The translations under genes were made by a program, and so were the position numbers. Shown one piece after another: positions 25,425 through 38,499 of a DNA stretch of 64,000 nucleotides. How positions within the stretch are numbered: the stretch's first letter is position 1; every line of letters starts with the position of its first letter. The notes under the pieces were generated by a model. That model was not told the DNA's origin. It saw only the letters and a list, made by a program, of their open reading frames with translations, and ran no database searches. Source of the stretch: Riptortus pedestris (taxonomy: Eukaryota; Arthropoda; Insecta; Hemiptera; Alydidae); NCBI GenBank assembly GCA_019009955.1, contig CM032230.1, forward strand, positions 108,379,501-108,443,500, written 5' to 3'.

Positions 25425-26136
25425 TAGCAGATTTCCCTTAAGGGAAATCTGCTATTGAAGTCGTACTCATAACGCGAGTTTTGAAAAATTTATGTATATA
25501 TATATATATATAACTTAACTTTATAACTTTTGTTATATGCACTTTTGCCGTATACGGAAGCATAAATGAGTTATACGCTAAAAACTATAGCGGGAGTCCA
25601 CAATTTTATTTGGCACTAAAGACTCAACCGAATTAAACCAAACTCGGTATGTGAATTAGTACTAACGCCTTCCTTATAATAACCCATACTAACATTTCTA
25701 GGGACGGGCAGGAGTGGGGGATACAAGGGAGGCCTGAAATTAATAATAATGATTTCCTTTTGGGGTTTCGGCAAATATGCACAAAACAAAAGTTGTTTAT
25801 TTTGTTATTTAGAGAAATTTGCTCAACACTTCTTTTCAATATGAACTACCAGGTACCTCACCTGAAAGAATTAATTCAAATGTATGTCAATATCTTCTCC
25901 TTAATAATTTAAATCTATGCATAATGCACAGGAGACGGGAAATATGACAATATGCAGGACAGTGAAGTCTTACATAAAAAAATAATTTCATTATTAACAA
26001 TTGCCAACAACGGGTATTAACCCTAAACACTGGAACGGGAAAATGTCAAAATATTGTGCAAAGTAATGCCTTGCCAAAAATATACCATCACCATCCAGCC
26101 TAAAATGAATTCCCGAGCGAAGCCGGGTATCTGAGC

Positions 26137-26184
<48 letters not shown>

Positions 26185-26674
26185 GTTAACGGTCTAGGGG
26201 TCGCAATTTTTGTTTGATCGATACCAAACTTCATATTTAAGCGTTTTATGTAAATAGAAAGATCAAGTTCGTTAATGGCTGAAATGGGGCCAGTGGGAGG
26301 GGGGGGGTTAGAGGGGGGATTTTAGAAAATTCTAAAATATATCCGTTATTATGCATCGGATCGAAAAATTGTATAGAATCAATCTTATTGAAAATTAAAT
26401 TTACTATAATTACTGTTCATTGGTCATACATTTATTCTGTATCTTGAATATTAACCAAGATATTAGCATTTGAATTGTGTGTGTAGTCGGCAGGAGTCGG
26501 CTATGTTCGGGACTTTCCGACGAGAACTAGTGCGGCAGTTTCGGTAACTGTTCGTCCCTCGTGAATAGGTCTAGAGATACCTTACTACTACTGTTATTAT
26601 TAGGCAGATTTCTCTATTGTAAAACTTCACATGGGAAATCTGCTTAGTTTACGCAGCCCCTGCGTGACGGACTT
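25425..26674 (+). mobile_element. HINE copy interrupted by a Helitron
   Basis: The 5' end TAGCAGATTTCCCTTAAGGG starts right after the previous HINE. The TA tract at 25496-25510 is followed by a Helitron (25511-26139), then TA again (26141-26180), the core, poly-G of 9 and a perfect 3' end with hairpin ACGCAGCCCCTGCGT. Confidence 0.8.
25511..26139 (+). mobile_element. Helitron fragment nested in the HINE TA tract
   Basis: Shares the internal unit of the 5975-6802 Helitron (ACTTTTGTTATATGCACTTT, GGACGGGCAGGAGTGGG, GGGAGGCCTG, ACAAAAGTTG). It ends with a hairpin CCCGAGCGAAGCCGGG and CTAG followed by T, a canonical Helitron 3' terminus. The TC-type 5' end is not present. Confidence 0.7.
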
Positions 26675-27130
26675 TTGCCTCTTAGTGAAGATTTTAACAC
26701 CGTTGGAGTAAAATTATTGTGATTCGCCTCTTGCTTACTTCATTGTGGATAAAATCCCTATTTGTATTTCCAGCAATCTCCAGTTTCCATTTTAACGCTC
26801 TGGAGAGCACAACAATAGGCTTCAATGGAATAAACACCAATCTAGCCGAAACACCGGCCGATTGTTATTTGCTTTAATTCCAGCGGAGAGATTGATCACC
26901 CGTTTCGTTGTGGCGGCCATGAGAGAGAGAACAAAAGTGACCTAGATCCATCATCTATGATTTGTGACCTGTTCTAATTGCGCTGTGACTATAGGCCATA
27001 GATGGTCACGTCCAGCCCCCAAACCTAACTGGACTCCATATACCTGCGAACGACCCTTACCTACAATTCCAGCCACTCTCCTCTCCAGTTCCCATTTTCT
27101 CAAACATAAAGAATTCCCTGGAGGAGAAAA
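26675..27130. other. Unrecognised, GC-richer DNA
   Basis: Open frames of 74-78 codons on both strands at 26951-27200 match nothing I recognise and partly run into the neighbouring HINE. Confidence 0.3.
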
Positions 27131-27131
27131 A

Positions 27132-27402
27132 AAGTCCGCCACGCAGGAGCTGTGTAAACTAAGCAGGTTTCCCACGAGAAGTATTTCCCACGATGTATAG
27201 AATAACGTTTAAAGATTATTTAATTCGAAATAACATTGGTTCTATACAATTTTTCGATCCGACGTTTATTAACGGAGATATTTCGAGTTTTCGAAATTCC
27301 CCTCGCGGACCTCATTCTCGGCAACTCCTGGGTAGGATCGATGAACATTTGGAGAAATGTTTGCGTCACGTGTACGACCTCGGTAGCTGATTTCACTTAA
27401 CC
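27132..27402 (-). mobile_element. HINE copy with large internal deletion
   Basis: Starts AGTCCGCCACGCAGGAGC (3' hairpin), then the core (TTTTTCGATCCGACG, TTAACGGAGATATTTCG). It jumps directly to the 5' part (GGACCTCATTCTC, CCTGGGTAGGATCGATG, GTACGACCTC). The TA tract and poly-G are deleted. Confidence 0.8.
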
Positions 27403-27408
27403 CATTAA

Positions 27409-27650
27409 TTGCGCAAAGCCACTATTGAGGCTTGGATCAAGGAAAGTCTACTAAAAGTATTAATTTGTGGCAACAGCTGGAATCAAACTGGTAAAGGATC
27501 CCATTTAAAATTATATATCCCTATTTTAAAGACCAATATGTCACAATCCGAACGTACACTTTCTCTAACACAATCACTAACTGGACATGGAATTACAAAC
27601 CCTTACACAAATTACAACTTTCGTACTCAAATACTTGGGCGACGGTAACA
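27409..27650 (+). pseudogene. Probable LINE ORF2 C-terminal relic
   Basis: The frame reads ...TLSLTQSLTGHGITNPYTNY NF, resembling the FLTGHGxFxxYLxxF stretch of non-LTR ORF2 proteins, after a plausible TGKGSHLKLYIP segment. The match is short and the 3' zinc motif is lost. Confidence 0.4.
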
Positions 27651-27699
27651 TTGAAAAGAAATTTCAGCCTTTGAATTTCTGAATGCAGACTGACTCACA

Positions 27700-27830
27700 T
27701 TTTCCACATGGACTATCAGTTCCGATATTTTCTTCTCAAAACTAAATTTTATTAAATACAATAGCTACAAGCTACAATGTCCGTAAGCTGAAAGAGGAAA
27801 CGAAATTATAATATAAAAATTATGTACCTT
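27700..27830 (-). repeat. Unnamed repeat (retroelement 3' end?), copy 2
   Basis: Reverse-complement relative of 23410-23560; see that entry for shared words. Confidence 0.5.
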
Positions 27831-27834
27831 TTTT

Positions 27835-28204
27835 TTCTGCGTAAACTAAGCAGATTTCCCAAGAGAAGGTTTACTGAGATAAATCTAAACACTGGTAACA
27901 CCGCCATGAATATCAAGTGAATAAATACAAATGGTAATGATAAATTTTTCAGTTAATTAATAATATCTACGACGGAAAAAAGTCAAAGCGTCTGAATTGT
28001 AAACATAAAAGTCAGCCAAACTCGCAGAGCTGAATAGATAGAACTATTCTAGACCGGAAAGAAAAACAATTAATGAAATATATCTGAATGTAACATATTA
28101 ATTTGATAGAAAACTAATATGGCCACTAATAGACTGAATCAGAAAAATGAACTAGTTTCACTATTACACAATATCCGATCACCTTCTTATCATATTTTTT
28201 CTAA
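27835..28204 (-). mobile_element. HINE long-form 3' fragment
   Basis: Begins CTGCGTAAACTAAGCAG, then TTTCCCAAG, then the extra block of the long subfamily (CCGCCATGAATATCAAGTG, CTGAATTGTAAAC, CCGGAAAGAAAAACAATTA). It is cut before the core. Confidence 0.7.
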
Positions 28205-28585
28205 AGTATAAGTTTTACCTCCTTCCAGTTTAACTATTTACAGTTTTTCTTTTAGTTTTTTTTTTTGTTTTATTATTTTTTTTTCCTCATGTTGTAAATA
28301 TATTAATAACTTATGTTTAGTTTTGTCCATTCTATTTACTTTGTACATTTGTAAAATTTAGCTGTTTAAAAGTTTAATATTTATTTAATTTTGTAAAATT
28401 ATATTCTAACATGTTAAAAGATGAATCGCCATTGTAGCGGCATGCTTCTATTTATTTTGCACGTTTGTAAAATTCAGCTTTGAAAATTTTTTAATATTAA
28501 TTTAATTTTGTACAATTATATTCTAACATGTCAAAAGATGAATCGCCATTGTAGCGGCATTTCAGATAAATAATAATAAAATATA
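28205..28585 (+). mobile_element. LINE 3' UTR copy
   Basis: Same sequence, opposite strand, as the 3' UTR of the LINE at 24511: TCCAGTTTAACTATTTACAG, GTTTAGTTTTGTCCATTCT, and two copies of the unit ending GAATCGCCATTGTAGCGGC, then an A-rich tail. Truncated before any coding part. Confidence 0.75.
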
Positions 28586-28965
28586 CTTGTGACATAATAT
28601 ATTTGGCAGTTCTTCAAATATAATGGAGTGGGAATGATCCTGTGAAAATATAAAATTAACAATGGTTATGTAGAAATAACATGAATAAAGAAATATAAAA
28701 ATGTTATAAGTAATTACAACCACTGTAAAATATAATGATTAGAATTCTTTGTCAAAAGCTAATTTTCTTTTTCCAAGGCCGCATACAACTTACCATGTAA
28801 ATAACTATGACTTTATACGAAGCACACACTGAGAATATTCTAAATTATGATTTTCTGATGCCACAATTAAACTTACCTTTTAGAAATGCTATAATGCCAT
28901 TTTATACAGCATTATGTCCGAAACCCGACTGTAAAATGTTATTCAATAATTTCCTTTTTTTAATA

Positions 28966-28970
<5 letters not shown>
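28586..28970. other. AT-rich DNA, no recognised gene
   Basis: Nothing recognised. Confidence 0.3.

Positions 28971-29015
<45 letters not shown>
28971..29015. repeat. (TA)n microsatellite
   Basis: About 22 TA units, not inside a recognisable HINE. Confidence 0.9.
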
Positions 29016-29018
<3 letters not shown>

Positions 29019-29029
29019 TGTATCCCTTC

Positions 29030-29165
29030 GACGATAAAAAAATTAAATAAACCAGTGCAACCAGTTTTGCCTCTTACCAGACTGCTCGTGGGAAAAGAAC
29101 TGCTTTCTTAAGTAAATATTATCAACTCACTTGAATAAAAAAACTAGTTGTGAAAACAATACCGC
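29030..29165 (-). repeat. Unnamed repeat family, copy 1
   Basis: Reverse complement shares GATAATATTTACTTAAGAAA, CAAAACTGGTTGCACTGGTT and TATTT with 49970-50080. Type unknown. Confidence 0.5.
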
Positions 29166-29269
29166 AAAACACAAACTTCAACATTGGTATTATCATTTAC
29201 AGAACCAAATTAAAGGAACAATTATTAGTTTTGTATGAGTTTAGATTTTTGGCATGAATGTAGAAATTG

Positions 29270-29888
29270 AAATAGAGGGTGGGTTTAGAGGGGGAGAATT
29301 TTGAATATTAAAAATATCTCCATTACTAGACCTTGGAACGAAAAAATGTATAGAAATCTTATAGCAAATTACTATAAATATTGTTATAACATTTATTCTC
29401 TACCTTGAATATTAACCGAGATATTTGCATTTTTCAGTTAACAACCTTCGGCAAACCCGCACTTCTACTTATGTTATACTAACAATACTCGGTTATGTAA
29501 TAAACCACATCATTCGAAGCTTAAATGCCAAATATTGCTTTCACGAGACATTTATTGTAGGAGGTACAAACAAATATGTTCTGATGACCCCCCCCCCTTC
29601 TTAAGTTTTTGGACTAGTAAAATTTGATTGATTGAGAAAAAAAACATTTTGATTCATAATAAATTACAGTACTAGATATAGTAAATAGTTTTCAATCAAA
29701 TTAATTCGTTATATTCAGATATATTATAGTAATTGTTTTTCGTTCCGGTATGACGTCGGAAGGCTTCTTATTATAGTTTGTATTTATTTGCATAATATTC
29801 ACGGTGGTGTTGTTATATAGATTTATCTATTGTTAAACTTCACGCGGGAAATCTGCTTATTTTACCCAGCCTCTCCTTCACGGACGTT
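29270..29888 (+). mobile_element. HINE long-form copy, 5' end missing
   Basis: Core (TTTAGAGGGGGAGAATTTTG, TAACCGAGATATTTGC), poly-C of 9, long-form block reversed (CGTTCCGGTATGACG, ATTCACGGTGGTGTTG), 3' GGGAAATCTGCTTATTTTAC. The hairpin is degraded (CAGCCTCTCCTTCACGGAC). Confidence 0.75.
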
Positions 29889-30099
29889 TATAAATATATA
29901 GTGGTTACAGTTTGACGGTGAAATAAACTGCGCTGTTGGAGTTATTTGTCAGGGTACTATTACCCGTCACTAGTAAGACGAACATATCGTATTAAGCTGA
30001 CGTTCTGGTATTATATGTTTCATAGCCAGAGACATGATAGATTTTGGTCTTTCAGTTTGGTTTACTGAAGAAAATAACTAAAATAACTGTATTATTTTT

Positions 30100-30209
30100 G
30101 CCTTAAGGGAAATCAGCTATTGAGGTCGTACTCATGACGCGATTTGTAAAAAGTTCTTCAATTGTCCATTGATCCTACCAAGGCGACGAAGAAAATGAGG
30201 TTAATTTTG

Positions 30210-30265
<56 letters not shown>

Positions 30266-30410
30266 ACATTAGTAATAAACTGTTATATTATGAACCACTT
30301 CATTACAAGATTGAATACCAAATATTGTTTCAATTGAACTTTTACTTTGTTAGATATATGCAAATACGTTCTGTTGATCCCCTCCTCCTTTTTTTCTTGT
30401 ATTACTAAAA
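30100..30410 (+). mobile_element. HINE 5' portion
   Basis: CCTTAAGGGAAATCAGC, GGTCGTACTCATGACGCG, GATCCTACC and a long TA tract (30216-30262), then core remnants (ATGAACCACTTCATTAC, TATGCAAATACGTT). No 3' end. Confidence 0.7.
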
Positions 30411-30770
30411 TTGTTGTTGAAGTATATTATAACTATAACATAGTTCAAAAAACAAAAGACAATATACTATAGATATACAAAACATAAGGCTGTGACCCTG
30501 CGGTGTAAACAAAACAAGGGAGGTTACTATAACACTAGTCCTAAGTGCAATAGTTATGTGTAATAGTTTTTAAGTATCTTCAGTCTTGGTAAGTAATAAT
30601 AGAAAAAACTCCCACTTTTACACTCTACTTTAATAACAATGTGCAATATTATAAAGTAGCACCTGTAATTTTACAGCCCTGAAAAAGACAAAATAAAGGT
30701 TCTCGAAATATCGGCATAAACTAAGATTTTTTCACCAATATTGACTAAAACTCCAAAAAGAATAACAACA

Positions 30771-30820
<50 letters not shown>

Positions 30821-32397
30821 AAACATAAATCATTTTTATCTGTTGCCGTTTATATTTCAGCTAAAATTAAACATCAATTTTGTCCAAACCGAACCGGGAG
30901 GGTTGAGTTTTATAAAATGGGTTTAATATAAAATTCTCAATTTGTTAATTGCGTAATGCCCTACAATTGTCACACTTTTGTACTTTTTAGAACTCGATTG
31001 TCAACTGAATTATTTGAATTGTTCCATTTTCGGCCTTCAGTAAACGCCCACTCATACTTTCAGCTATTACGTCATTTAACAATTTCAATATTTCGACTAG
31101 GTAGTTTTTAGAGTACTGACGTGATACCTTTGTACAAGTACTGGATTGTTTCAAATACTTTTTCTCCCTGACAAAAGATACGTAACGAAAAAGGTTCAAA
31201 GCTCTTTTTAAATACTGTTAAGGCAAGTTGAATATTTGCGTATGGGTATGTTACCTGTATTACCAATAATATAAATGACACATACATATATGTTTATTAC
31301 GTTAATTAATATTGAAAAGTACTACTGCAATATATAGTACACCTATTACAACTAAGAAGGAGATTTTACACCTTGAAACATATCTGTAAATACCCAAGGG
31401 TTGAATGATTTAAGTTACTCAGGGTTGAAAAACTAATAACTATGGCATATTTTCAAGTGCACTGTTATGTTATTTCAGATCATTTATTGTTAATATTTTT
31501 AAATCATAAACGTTATGGAATTTAATAATAAAATTGTTGCCTGCATTTTTTTTTCATTATAGAACTCTTTAAGCCATGTGTCCCGTATTGTTTTGGTCTT
31601 GTGTCGTTAAAAAAAATGTAAATTTTAAGAGAATAGCATAATAATAATCCTTGCACTGACAGTGCTTAAAATTTACGGTCTCGTAGAATTAAGAATGAAC
31701 TCATTTTCAATTTAATACACGCGAATTATTTTTGTTAAATAGTGTCAGCAGTTCAAAATAAATTTAACACTGACTTTTCAGATTCAAGTATAAATAGATG
31801 CTTTACCAAAACTGATTTAATTCATAACGGATGTAACATTGTTACTTAGTATTGCTTTTTATAATTATAAATTGCTTGAATTTCATTATTACTTCCAACA
31901 AATGTAATATTGTACGCAACAAAAGCTTTCCGACTATAGAAAAGTAGGAAAGTAAATTTTTGTAGAGTATATTTATTAGTCAATGCAATATTTCATTTTT
32001 TTAATAAATGTTTATAAACTTTTCCGGCGTCTTTTACGTTATTGGCTTTTCTAAAATTTCTTCTATATTTTTGAGTGATCTATGTTGCAGGGTCCAGAAA
32101 TTAAGGATGAGAAAGATGCAGTATTTCTTCATTAAATATTTATTTTTAACTAACAGTTTCACCAAAACATAGCATATTCAGGTCTTTATTTAAAAATAAA
32201 TAAATTATTTAATAACTATAAGAATATTGTGCGACTACATCTTACACTGTTTTTATTTCTTTAAACTACTAACTAAATGAAGCATTGTAATAACGAAACA
32301 TTTGATCATTCATGTAACTTCGACTAGTTTCAACGTGGCGCTCTATAGTAAGTGACGTTCGTCCACATCATTACTAAAGAAGTGACGAGCTTAAGAG
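30411..32397. other. AT-rich DNA with a TA tract at 30774-30815
   Basis: A short HINE-like word (TTTTCGGCCTTCAGTAAACG) lies at 31029-31050. No gene recognised. Confidence 0.35.
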
Positions 32398-32690
32398 TGT
32401 TGAAATTTCATATTTAGGATATATATAAAGTCTAATTGTGCACCTCATGTTTTGATGAAAATCTCCTGTGGGCAAAGATGTGGGAGAGGAAGGCGAAAAT
32501 AAAAAAAAAAAAGGTAAATTTCTCCGTGACTATTAGAGATTTGTACAGGACCTGTTTTGTTTATCTTAAAAAGATCAATGTATTTTTTTGATCTGATGCA
32601 TTGGAGATATCGTACATGACTTTCTAATAAATTAATTTTAAATGAAGTGTAGCGAAACAATTCACTTATTTAATTTGATACGAGAACAAG
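32398..32690 (+). repeat. Unnamed repeat family, copy 2
   Basis: Partner of 12345-12660; see that entry for shared words. Confidence 0.55.
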
Positions 32691-33170
32691 GAAGTCATGT
32701 GGTGTCCACATCGGATTTTTTTTATCCTATTGTTAGTCCTTCTCAGTTTAGAAAAAAAGAGAGCGGTTTCCTTGTGCAAGGGATACCTGCTTTCTCTATT
32801 TCTCAGGATTCGGGGGTTTCACAAGTTATATCAGGGCGGAGAGGGGAGTCGGGCCAGGAAGCGGGGGCTATCTGGCCGGCTCCGGAACGATCTGCTTCCA
32901 AATGGGAACTAGGACATCCCAAAGGAAACGCAGGGAAATAATAACAATAAATAATAATTAAAAAAGAAAAAGGGGTTAGGAAGGGGAAGGTGTGGCAAGT
33001 CTTTCTTAAAGCAGTCTTTGAGATTCACATCAGGTTGGGGTGAGTGACGGGTTGGGAATACGGGGGCTTGTATGGTTGACTCATAGGAATCCAACTTAGG
33101 AATAGCATTCTCTTTAGTCAGCGACTATCGACTCGGAATATTGGTCTGCTTCGACACATTCGGTCATTCA
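32691..33170. other. Unrecognised, GC-richer DNA
   Basis: A 99-codon frame (32642-32941) is rich in Gly and Ser and matches no family. No splice-site support seen. Confidence 0.3.
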
Positions 33171-33172
33171 GT

Positions 33173-34045
33173 CACGCAGGTGCTGCGTAAACTAACCAGA
33201 TTTCCCTTGTGACGTTTTGTAATAGATAGATCTACTTAATGGTAACACTGAACACCACCGTGAATATCAAGTGATTAAATACAAAGAGTAATGAAAAATA
33301 TTTCGGTCAATTTTAATAACCTGAAAGTATCTGAATTGTAAACAAACAGGTCTGGCCACCTTTCAGTGCAGAGCAGATACATAGACTTATTCTTCACCGG
33401 AAAGAAAAACAATTACTGAAATATATCTGAATATAACTTACTAATTTTATTGAAAACTATTTACTATATCCAGTACATTAATTTATAATGAACCAGAATA
33501 ATTTTTATCTATTTATAAAGCACTCAAATTTTAGTGGTCCAAGAACTTACGACCGGGGGGGGGGGGATGGTATCAACAGAACATATTTGCATGTATCTTG
33601 TATAATAAAAGTCTCTTGAAAAAAATATTTGGTATTTAAGCTTCAAAGAAAGTGTTTTATTATATAATAGAGTATTGCTGATGTGACATGGGTGTGGGGC
33701 TTTGCTAAGGGCTGGAAACTCACAAAAATCTCGATTAATATTCAAGATAGAGAATACATGTATAATAACAATATTTATAAGATTGGCTCTATACAAGTTT
33801 TCGATCTGACGTATAGCAACGGGGATATTTCGAATTTCTCTCCCTGGTCCGATTTCAGACGTTAACAAACTTGATCTTTAGTTTGGCATGAAACGCTCAT
33901 ATATTGACTTTGGTAACGATAAAACAATAATAGCGACCGCTAGAGCAGAACAGACATATATATACAAATTTGAATGGACCTCATTTTCATTTCCTAGGTA
34001 GTAGGATCGTTGGTCATTTTGAGACATTTTTCCAAGCCATGAAAT
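33173..34045 (-). mobile_element. HINE long-form copy
   Basis: 3' end GTCACGCAGGTGCTGCGTAA, long-form block (CACCGTGAATATCAAGTGA, CTGAATTGTAAACAAACAGG, CCGGAAAGAAAAACAATTAC), poly-G of 12, core, and TA remnant at 33955-33962. The 5' end is degraded. Confidence 0.82.
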
Positions 34046-37000
34046 CTTCGTTAATTGAGAGAAAATGATTTAATCATAAAAGGGTTAAGTAAAATAAACA
34101 AAATAGTTTATATTTCTCAGATGGTTATAATTTAAAGAAATGAATTGGCGTCCATACTGTCTCATTTTTTCTTATATGCTTCCTTAACTGGCCATTTTTT
34201 AAGATAATCCTTTCTATTGTACATTTAAGTACGTCCAAAAGTAGGTTTGTTGTACGTTTGCATGGTTTGTCTGTCTCAAGAGCAAGAGTCAGTATTTTGG
34301 TTCAAATGAGATTGTGTTCCACCCGTTTTCCAAATTAGGTCTCTTAGTTTCACGATACGGTCGAATAATTTGTTTGGAATTCTATTTCCGATGTGGTAGG
34401 TAAATGTTTTTAAATTTTTAATTCTCAAGAAAATGCCTGTAAGACCTGTACCTTGTAATGCTCAGCATAATATTTAACATGTTTTCGTAATATACATTTA
34501 AAGTGATGTATTAATGTGATTTAACTCAGCATTCAGTGCGTCTTGTCCTGAATGGACACCACGTTTTTCAGACTTAGTTGTTTCATTTCAATACGATGAA
34601 TTAATGTTTTTCCATAGAAAACAGGTGCCTAGCCGAGCATTCGACGTGTAATTTGGAAGAGAATCCAACAGCATTTATTGCAATCATAAAAAGAGTGAAG
34701 GCAGAAAATTGGAGTGTTTCATTTTCCTGGTTACGTCAATCTCGTATCTTGATTTGGTCGATTTAAACGATTAATTTATAATTTTCCCGTTAGCATTCCA
34801 CGAACTACATTAATTTCAAATTCTAAGCTTTAAGTTTGTTAACAAATTGAGAAGGAAATTGTTTCACTAATTGAAATACTGATAAGAAAATGCAAATGGC
34901 AACACCAGCATGCAATATATGAATACAATTAACAAATTATGGACTAAGATATAATATTTTACATGGAGTCAAACAAATTAATAATAACATTTACGAGCAA
35001 AATTATGGATATTTTTCTTGATTGAATAAAAAAGAAGAATGGATAAAACAAACGGAAAAGTTTGCAATCTACACTATGCCTCGGAAAGTAATAAAGAAAT
35101 CTTGGAGTTGCTAGCATCAAGATTTGATGAAAAACGTACGAAATAGTCAATACTTTCTTCCGCTGTATATTGCATTAAATAACGATAGTGTAAGAGGAAC
35201 ACACAATTAGGAAATTTTATGTTTTGTTTTTTTTATTTATGATTTAATTCTGTATGTTGCAATAACATTTATGCTAGCTCTCAGAATATGTCTAATACCA
35301 GTTAATGAACTGATTTATATCGCTATTTTCTAAAACATGGTAGAATTCCGGTAGGCATAAATATCCGTGACCGATTTACCTTAAAAAATACTTGCATGTA
35401 ACATAAGTTTCTATTTTATTTTGCCTTTAAAAGATGTCAATACTTTAGAGGCAAATAAATAAATTGCCTACCTTTATTTTTAATTGACTGCAATAATCTT
35501 TGGTAAAGGTTGGGTAATTTTCCTTGGATCTAATGTTTATCAGCTTATTATACTAATAAAAGTAACTAACCGGCCAAAAAATATAGACGGAAATATATCT
35601 ATGTTTTCTATATCCGAATACTTCTGTCCAAGTTCATGATGAATATCTATTGTAGCCTTGCCTTTTTTTTAGAATATGAGTCACCTCGCCAATATAAAAA
35701 ATGTTCGTTTATTTAAATAACGCAGCTGTTGCAGAATTTTGTATCTTTCTCTCTGTTAATTTAGTCCGTGAGTATTTACTTTTTATCTAAAACGTAAAAA
35801 AGATATGAGCTCAATGAGACCGTATTATTCTGAAATAGGAATTATACGTCGTAGGACCCGACGATGCATCAAAGATTTTTAGAACGAGTGAAAAGATCTT
35901 GTAGTGCAATAGATACGCAATATAATTATTATTCACGATTTCCTAGTGTAATATTACAACTAACACTTTGAAATTTATATTTTATTAGTTATTATTTTTT
36001 TTTTATTTTTATGATTGAACTAATATAATGAATGGTAACAAATATACTGAGGAGAAGAGTAATTAGCAAGTTTCTGTAAGGGTTAGTTACGTGAGGATAT
36101 ATCTTAGTTTCAAATTTTAATCTTGTTTAGTTTAAGTTCAGAAACTTACGGAAACAAAACATACATTTCCGACTTTAGCAGCTCGCAAAGTTAATGTAGA
36201 AAACAATTTGAATATTTTTGCCATAAACAATTCATTTCTCTTGCAGAGCCCTACATATAAATAATTACGAAATTCTACAACAAAAAACATTTAACAAGAA
36301 TATATTTTGTGCTTATATTAAACGGAAGACAATCTACTTGAAGATATGTATTTTATCACGGGATTCGATTCTGATAATGAATCATACCATATCGACATTT
36401 TTATAACATTATCAATCACAGTGGCATATTTTTATCTTTTAAGACTTTATCACAAATATCTCTTTTTTTATTAATCAAAAAAATCAACATAATGACGAGT
36501 GATCTAAATTTATTAATTAGCAATAGCTAAATAATTCGAATATATTAAGTACGGTTAAATATAGGTATAGGCTATTTGTGCAAATTAGAAATAGATAAGA
36601 AAATAAGACAGAGCACTTTAGCAGGCCTCCAGAGTGTATTTAATATACAATATTTGGCAGCTATATTTAATGATATTATGGCTTAATGTAAAGACTTGTA
36701 TTTAGAAGTGATGGTTTCTAGAAGCCAGAAAACCAAAAAGATATAATAACTCTGTTAATATTTAAGTTACAGTAAAGTATATAAAATTATAACTGTAAAA
36801 TCGTTTTTTATATATTTATTGCTATGCATATTGGATGGTTATTTAATGTTTTATATTTCACCCTTTTATAACCGCCGTGTATTTATGCTGTGGAAATTAG
36901 TTCGGAAATAGTTAATGCCATCTGTTAAGAAGGAACGGTGGATATTTGATAAATTTTCAAATAATAACTACATGTTTATGAGCTCAACTTAGCCTTAGAG

Positions 37001-38499
37001 GAAATCTGCTATACTACTCGTAACAGATTGTGTTCGTATCACGACTACACTCTACTACAGATAAACGTTTAAGATCAATAATTAACAGGTTGCTTAAATG
37101 TAAAGACGAAAGTTGTATTCGCCGAACTTAGACCGGTTCACACTCAGTTAATGCGCGATTGCCGTGATAACGAAATCTAACTGAAACTTTTTGGGACTTT
37201 GCACCAAAGGCTTCAAAGACCGAAATTCACACAACCATAACACGGATGTACCGCACCTTTCCGAATTACCGAATAATGGAAGCCCAATTATAACTAATAT
37301 TATAAAAAGTATTAATAAAAGTCTTAACGTTTGTCTACAAGTCTGTTTTTGTACGGCTGGAATACATTTTTTTCAAGTTTTAGTTATCCTGAGGCTAGTG
37401 TTTAAATAGGAATTACTTTTCGACTATCAATTCGTTTTACACAAGACTACTTAAAAATTACTTGGATTTTCATATTTGAATTCCATTTATTATTAAAAAG
37501 CAATTGCGCTCTTTTCAAAATTTGAAAATATACATTTGCTTAACGCCTTTATTGAAAAATGTTGTGAACCTACTGTTAATATATTTTTAGTACTAGAAAC
37601 GTTCCTTCGAATACTCCAAAGAAATTAATTGCGAGGAAATGAGAACAGAATCCAGTAAATTTTGGTTTAAAATTAAATAAAAAGTAAATTTTTATAAATG
37701 AAAGCAGCTTCGCTATCAAGCCTTACTAATTATTTTATTGTGTTAACTTGAGTAATGGGAGTTTCTAAGATGTCAAAAAGTATAAAACCATCAATATTTT
37801 TGCTAGTACTCTTATCGAAAACGAAATGATATACATGTGTGTGTGTGTGAATCACAAATGCAATGTTTGCAAATAAAAAATTGTGTTAGGATCGTAAGTA
37901 GCACTCATACTTCTGAAGATTTAATTTTTCAATTTTATGACGCCACCGCCCCAAGTTTTAACGGTAATGTCACAAGTGGCGGAATCAGGATGTTTTTGAT
38001 ATTTGTATAAAAGAGTGGCGTATTCGATTCCCGTTTGGGCAGTAGAGAATTTATTTAGTGACGGATTCACTAAATAAAATCCTTAGTCCGACACTGGCTA
38101 GAAAAGAATGGTAACCTGCAGATAACCCGTCGTAATTAGCCATAGTAGCAAAAAGTGGACGTTAATAAATAATAGTTTAAAAGAAAGCTATTGCATTCAC
38201 AATACTACGAGTTTGCATTATCGGCAAATACTTATGCGTAATATAAAACATTTTGCCAATCTAAAGTTTATTTTTAAAATTGTATTTCAATCCGCCAAAG
38301 ATGGTAAAATATAATCACATGTAACACTTATATGGAGGTTGTGTCTATCCCAATTGTTTGTCAAAAACAGATTCAACATTGTGTCATATGATCACTTCGT
38401 TGCCTTTATTTAAGCTAACATTATATTGTCTTACATATGTAAGTTAATTAATTATCCCTTCTGTGTTTCTTCTGCTCCCATAATTAACACACCATGCAG
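34046..38499. other. AT-rich DNA, HINE-poor; one SINE
   Basis: Apart from the SINE at 37977-38177, I see no repeat family shared with the rest of the window. A 72-codon frame at 37191-37409 has a coding-like first half (LCTKGFKDRNSHNHNTDVPH) but no clear splice sites. May be intron or intergenic. Confidence 0.35.
37977..38177 (+). mobile_element. tRNA-derived SINE, copy 2
   Basis: B-box region GTATTCGATTCCC at 38020-38032, then TTTATTTAGTGACGGATTCA, AAATCCTTAGTCC, CTGGCTAGAAAAGAATGGTA, CCCGTCGTAATTAGCC and the tail AAAAAGTGGACGTTAATAAA. The head is degraded. Confidence 0.75.
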
